Shown piece by piece: positions 15,207-17,669 of a stretch of 17,669 bases of DNA. How positions within the stretch are numbered: position 1 is the stretch's first letter; each line of letters opens with the position of its first letter. The DNA comes from Coriobacteriaceae bacterium (GTDB taxonomy: Bacteria; Actinomycetota; Coriobacteriia; Coriobacteriales; UBA8131): NCBI GenBank assembly GCA_012515495.1, contig JAAYYH010000045.1:1-17669 (forward strand). Direction: 5' to 3'. The notes under the pieces were generated by a model. That model was given only the letters and a program-made list of their open reading frames with translations. It was not told the DNA's origin and did no database searches. A program made the translations under genes and the position numbers.

Positions 15207-15250
15207 TCGGTTCGATAGACAACCATACACACTGGTCATCGACACCCTTT

Positions 15251-15274
15251 GCCCCTGGTCGGAAGTGTCAGGGC
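15251..15274 (+). terminator. Imperfect hairpin after efp, weak terminator candidate
   Basis: GCCCCTG (15251-15257) can pair with CAGGGC (15269-15274) with one bulged C and an 11-base loop. GACAC (15241-15245) and GTGTC (15265-15269) offer a competing stem. No good T-run follows, so termination is uncertain, and the region runs into the next promoter. Confidence 0.2.
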
Positions 15275-15285
15275 TGGCTTTCAGT

Positions 15286-15291
15286 TATAAT
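15286..15291 (+). promoter_or_regulatory. -10 element of the carboxyltransferase-accB-accC unit
   Basis: A perfect TATAAT. GTGTCA at 15265-15270 matches four of six -35 positions but at a short 15-base spacing. Transcription would begin near 15298, inside the palindrome at 15296-15310, leaving a leader of about 59 bases. Confidence 0.5.
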
Positions 15292-15295
15292 CACA

Positions 15296-15310
15296 GTTTC
15301 ATGCTGAAAC
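15296..15310. promoter_or_regulatory. Perfect inverted repeat at the predicted transcription start, possible operator
   Basis: GTTTCA-TGC-TGAAAC is a perfect six-base palindrome with a three-base spacer, five bases beyond the TATAAT. A repressor bound here would block initiation. I do not recognise the site as that of a known regulator. It could also act as a 5' RNA hairpin. Confidence 0.4.
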
Positions 15311-15321
15311 GTTATGCTTTT

Positions 15322-15340
15322 TTGATTGGCTTTGAATCAA
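15322..15340. promoter_or_regulatory. Second inverted repeat in the leader before the ribosome-binding site
   Basis: TTGATT (15322-15327) and AATCAA (15335-15340) pair around GGCTTTG. It ends four bases before the CAGGGAGG ribosome-binding site at 15345-15352, so as RNA it could influence translation. An alternative GATTG/CAATC pairing overlaps it. Confidence 0.28.
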
Positions 15341-15356
15341 TCGTCAGGGAGGTGCT

Positions 15357-17219
15357 ATGAGAACCTTGCACATAATGGACACTACCATCCGTGATGCCCA
15401 CCAGTCATTATGGGCGACACGCATGCAGATCGGCGATATGTTGCCGATACTACCTAAGATGGATCAGGTAGGTTACTGGGCTATCGAGGCATGGGGCGGC
15501 GCTACATTCGATACCTGCCTGCGTTTTCTTGACGAGAATCCCTGGGAGCGCCTACGGGCAATCAAGAAGCACTGTCCCAAGACACCTCTGTCGATGCTTG
15601 TTCGCGGACAGAATCTCGTTGGTTATCGTCATTATTCGCGTGAGATCGTCAATCGCTTCATCAAGGCGGCTCATCGCAACGGAATCGATGTCTTCAGGGT
15701 ATTCGATGCCCTCAATGATATCCGCAATATCATTGACAGCGCTGAGGCAGTGAATGAGGCCGGCGCACATTTTGAAGGTGCTATCTGCTACACGATGAGT
15801 CCGGTACACACACTGGACAGCTACATCGAGTATGGGCTGAAGCTCAAGGATCTTGGTGCTCACTCCATCTGTATCAAGGATATGGCAGGAATGCTCACGC
15901 CATACCGCACTGAACGGATGGTCAAGGCATTTCGAGAGCAAATCGGTCTTCCTATCCATGTTCACTGCCACTATGTGGGTGGAATGGCTCCAGCTAACTA
16001 TCTCAAGGCCGCCGAGGCCGGCGCAGCCATCGTTGATACCGCTTCCGCTCCTTTGGCTTTTGGTAATTCTCAGCCCGCCGTGGAGATGGTCGTTGCCGCT
16101 CTCAAGGAATCCGGTTTTGATACAGGATTGGATCTCGATCTGCTCTTTGAGATCTCCGAATACTGGGAGGGTGTGCGCCAGCGCGGAAAATACAAGCGTG
16201 GTGTAAGCTCTCTGATCCATATGCAGGTTTACAGCCATCAGGTGCCCGGTGGCATGATGAGTAACCTCGTCAGTCAACTGGAGATCCAGAAGGCCTCCGA
16301 TCGTCTACCGGATGTAATGGAGGAGATACCCCGTGTTCGCGCCGAGGTCGGTTTCCCACCACTAGTCACCCCCATGAGCCAGATTGTCGGAACCCAGGCG
16401 GTTTTCAACGTCCTTACCGGTAAACGCTGGAGTGTCATCTCAAAAGAGATGCGCGATTACATCGCCGGCTATTATGGCAAAGCACCGGGACCATTGGATC
16501 GCGAGGTCGTGAAGAAGGTGCTTGGAGACACGGTGCCCCTTGATGCCGAAACCCCGCCATCCACTTTGGTCACAACTACCTATGCAGATGTCGAGGATGA
16601 AGCCGGAGCTTTGGCCAGAAGTGAGGAGGACGTCTTGATGTGGGCGTTGTTCCCCAATGAGGCGCGCACCTATCTGTCCAAACACCGGACATCGGAAAAG
16701 ACCACATTCCTGCTTTCAGAGGAAGCAGCAGCTACCAAGGAGGAACAAACCGTGGATATGAACCAGATCCGTGAGCTGATCCGTATCGTTGAGGAATCTG
16801 GCATTGGCGAGATCACGGTTGAGGAAGCCGGCTCGAAAATCACCGTTCGCGCTCCAGGGCAGATGGGCACTGCAACCAGTGAAGTCAAGACGTCCCTCTC
16901 CACCCAAGCTGCGCCGGAGAAGAAGGTTGCTCCCGTGGAAGATGTTGGTGGCAGACCTGGCCATTGGATTCCCGTTAAAGCCCCGATGGTTGGGACATTC
17001 TATGCTGCCCCTGCTCCAGACGCACCACCGTATGTCCAGGTTGGTGATGAGGTACTTGCCGGCCAGGCGCTGTGTATCGTTGAGGCGATGAAGTTGATGA
17101 ATGAGATCGCAGCCGAGCAGATGGGCATCATCCGTGAGGTGTGTGTTGAGAACGCTACGCCAGTGGAATATGGCACTGTGATGTTCTACCTTGAGCCGAT
17201 TGGAAGTCAAAAAGAGTGA
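15357..17219 (+). CDS. Pyruvate/oxaloacetate carboxyltransferase domain fused to a full AccB biotin carrier, 620 aa
   Basis: Residues 1-445 are a complete carboxyltransferase like PycB, OadA and the transcarboxylase 5S subunit. D13 is in TIRDAHQS; GGATFD, LVRGQN and FRVFDALND follow. The carbamylated-lysine candidate K174 is in KDMAGML, the metal histidines H203/H205 in HVHCH, and QIVGTQAVFNVLTG and EDVLMWALFP close the domain. Residues 466-620 are a whole AccB: VDMNQIRELIRIVEESGIGE at the N-terminus, then PMVGTFYAAPAPDAPPYVQVG with the AccB-type thumb, and the biotin lysine K579 in EAMKLMNEI. Ordinary PycB/OadA proteins end in a different, thumbless biotinyl domain. AccC follows with a one-base overlap, so a two-part pyruvate carboxylase is the likeliest role; OadB/OadG sodium-pump genes are not seen here. 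GGGAGG (15347-15352) precedes the ATG. Confidence 0.88.
   Translation: MRTLHIMDTTIRDAHQSLWATRMQIGDMLPILPKMDQVGYWAIEAWGGATFDTCLRFLDENPWERLRAIKKHCPKTPLSMLVRGQNLVGYRHYSREIVNRFIKAAHRNGIDVFRVFDALNDIRNIIDSAEAVNEAGAHFEGAICYTMSPVHTLDSYIEYGLKLKDLGAHSICIKDMAGMLTPYRTERMVKAFREQIGLPIHVHCHYVGGMAPANYLKAAEAGAAIVDTASAPLAFGNSQPAVEMVVAALKESGFDTGLDLDLLFEISEYWEGVRQRGKYKRGVSSLIHMQVYSHQVPGGMMSNLVSQLEIQKASDRLPDVMEEIPRVRAEVGFPPLVTPMSQIVGTQAVFNVLTGKRWSVISKEMRDYIAGYYGKAPGPLDREVVKKVLGDTVPLDAETPPSTLVTTTYADVEDEAGALARSEEDVLMWALFPNEARTYLSKHRTSEKTTFLLSEEAAATKEEQTVDMNQIRELIRIVEESGIGEITVEEAGSKITVRAPGQMGTATSEVKTSLSTQAAPEKKVAPVEDVGGRPGHWIPVKAPMVGTFYAAPAPDAPPYVQVGDEVLAGQALCIVEAMKLMNEIAAEQMGIIREVCVENATPVEYGTVMFYLEPIGSQKE
16737..16754 (+). 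promoter_or_regulatory. Internal Shine-Dalgarno and GTG start for a free AccB
   Basis: AAGGAGGA (16737-16744) is followed after seven bases (eight from the GGAGG core) by GTG 16752-16754, in frame with the fusion gene. An in-frame ATG follows at 16758. The GTG is codon 466, exactly where AccB homology begins. Confidence 0.6.
16752..17219 (+). CDS. accB: Predicted internal product: acetyl-CoA carboxylase biotin carboxyl carrier protein, 155 aa
   Basis: This is a nested, same-frame product of the fusion gene, inferred from the internal ribosome-binding site. It would be 155 residues; E. coli AccB has 156. The N-terminal helix (VDMNQIRELIRIVEESGI) matches the AccB N-terminus that helps bind biotin carboxylase. 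A linker rich in A, T, S and P follows, then the biotinyl domain with thumb (APDAPPYVQVG) and the EAMKL lysine. Free AccB would serve acetyl-CoA carboxylase with AccC, encoded next, and AccA/AccD encoded elsewhere. The reading frame and signal are seen directly; that initiation happens here is inference. Confidence 0.55.
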   Translation: MDMNQIRELIRIVEESGIGEITVEEAGSKITVRAPGQMGTATSEVKTSLSTQAAPEKKVAPVEDVGGRPGHWIPVKAPMVGTFYAAPAPDAPPYVQVGDEVLAGQALCIVEAMKLMNEIAAEQMGIIREVCVENATPVEYGTVMFYLEPIGSQKE

Positions 17220-17669
17220 TGTTTCAAAGGATACTCATCGCCAATCGAGGCGAGATTGCAGTTCGGATAATCCGCGCCGCCCGCGAGTTGGGCGTTGAGA
17301 CGGTAGTAGTCTACTCAGAGGCGGATGTCGATACGTTGGCAGTGCGATTGGCTGATCAGGCAGTCTGTATCGGCCCGGCCAGCTCTGCTCAGTCGTACCT
17401 GTCGATACCGGCGATCATCAGTGCTGCTACCTCCTATGGCGCTCAGGCGATACACCCTGGTTATGGTTTCATGGCCGAGAATGCCACCTTCGCGCGAGCT
17501 TGTGCCGATAACGACCTGGTGTTCATCGGCCCAAAGCCTGAAGCTATCGAGATGATGGGCGATAAAAGCGTCGCCCGTGTCACCATGCAAGGTATCGGTG
17601 TGCCCACGGTACCTGGTAGCGACGGATTGGTAGAGACAGCCGCTCAAGCTGCAGTCTTCGCCGAAGCAG
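17219..17669 (+). CDS. accC: Biotin carboxylase, N-terminal 150 residues, cut by the window edge
   Basis: Biotin carboxylase carboxylates the biotin on AccB-type carriers using ATP and bicarbonate. The visible part begins MFQRILIANRGEIAVRIIRAARELG, with YSEADVDTLAVRLAD and HPGYGFMAENATFA. It continues with FIGPKPEAIEMMGDK, the conserved N-terminal preATP-grasp region and the entry to the ATP-grasp domain (VPTVPGSDG). The ATG overlaps the preceding stop as TGATG and has only a weak AAAAAGAG upstream, so translation is coupled to the fusion gene. Whether it is a stand-alone AccC or carries more domains cannot be seen. The same enzyme could load biotin on both the fused and the free carrier. Confidence 0.95.
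   Translation, partial: MFQRILIANRGEIAVRIIRAARELGVETVVVYSEADVDTLAVRLADQAVCIGPASSAQSYLSIPAIISAATSYGAQAIHPGYGFMAENATFARACADNDLVFIGPKPEAIEMMGDKSVARVTMQGIGVPTVPGSDGLVETAAQAAVFAEA

Noticed and set aside
15552..16277. Long - strand open frame (241 codons) opposite the carboxyltransferase
   Set aside because: The + strand frame carries every catalytic motif; the antisense frame has no ribosome-binding site or recognisable domain.
15357..17219. Sodium-pumping oxaloacetate decarboxylase alpha subunit
   Set aside because: Not excluded by the CT domain alone, but no OadB or OadG is adjacent, accC follows directly and the carrier is AccB-type, so a carboxylase role is favoured.

Overview
This window reads as an ordinary chromosomal housekeeping segment of a member of the Actinomycetota, most probably class Coriobacteriia. 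The run alaS-ruvX-mltG-aroE-aroC-aroK-aroB-aroQ-pepQ-efp is a familiar actinobacterial gene order. Base composition is only a little above 50% GC by eye, which is low for most Actinomycetota. The yqeG-aroE pair and biotin-carboxylase genes after efp recall Firmicutes-like neighbourhoods, a mix that fits Coriobacteriia. This placement is inference from gene order; no rRNA or other marker gene lies in the window.

Layout. Bases 1-79 may hold the last codons of an unrecognised + strand gene. A small - strand gene (93-323) encodes a 76-residue protein built of 11-residue amphipathic repeats. An AT-rich divergent region (324-464) separates it from rarA (465-1892). A second unit begins with a promoter near 2020 and carries a DUF948-like membrane protein and an AI-2E-family permease, followed by alaS, ruvX, mltG and yqeG, nearly all on tight spacing. 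From 8944 to 13451 lie five of the seven common shikimate-pathway genes (aroE, aroC, aroK, aroB, aroQ). DAHP synthase and aroA (EPSP synthase) are not here. An M24 peptidase overlaps the end of aroQ by one base. efp follows with its own TATAAT box.

The last unit (15357 to the window end) is the most interesting. One 620-codon gene joins a complete pyruvate/oxaloacetate-type carboxyltransferase domain to a complete AccB-type biotin carrier protein, and it overlaps the start of accC by one base. Exactly at the domain junction there is a strong Shine-Dalgarno (16737-16744) eight bases before an in-frame GTG (16752). That start would give a free 155-residue AccB. The sequence therefore suggests that one gene makes both a pyruvate-carboxylase-type subunit and the carrier protein of acetyl-CoA carboxylase, both served by the same AccC. 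The gene has a perfect TATAAT with a GTTTCA-N3-TGAAAC palindrome over the expected transcription start.

All genes except the small repeat protein are on the + strand. No tRNA, rRNA, CRISPR array, insertion sequence or phage gene was seen. No gene-free stretch exceeds 300 bases; the longest are 1893-2060, 15207-15356 and 324-464.
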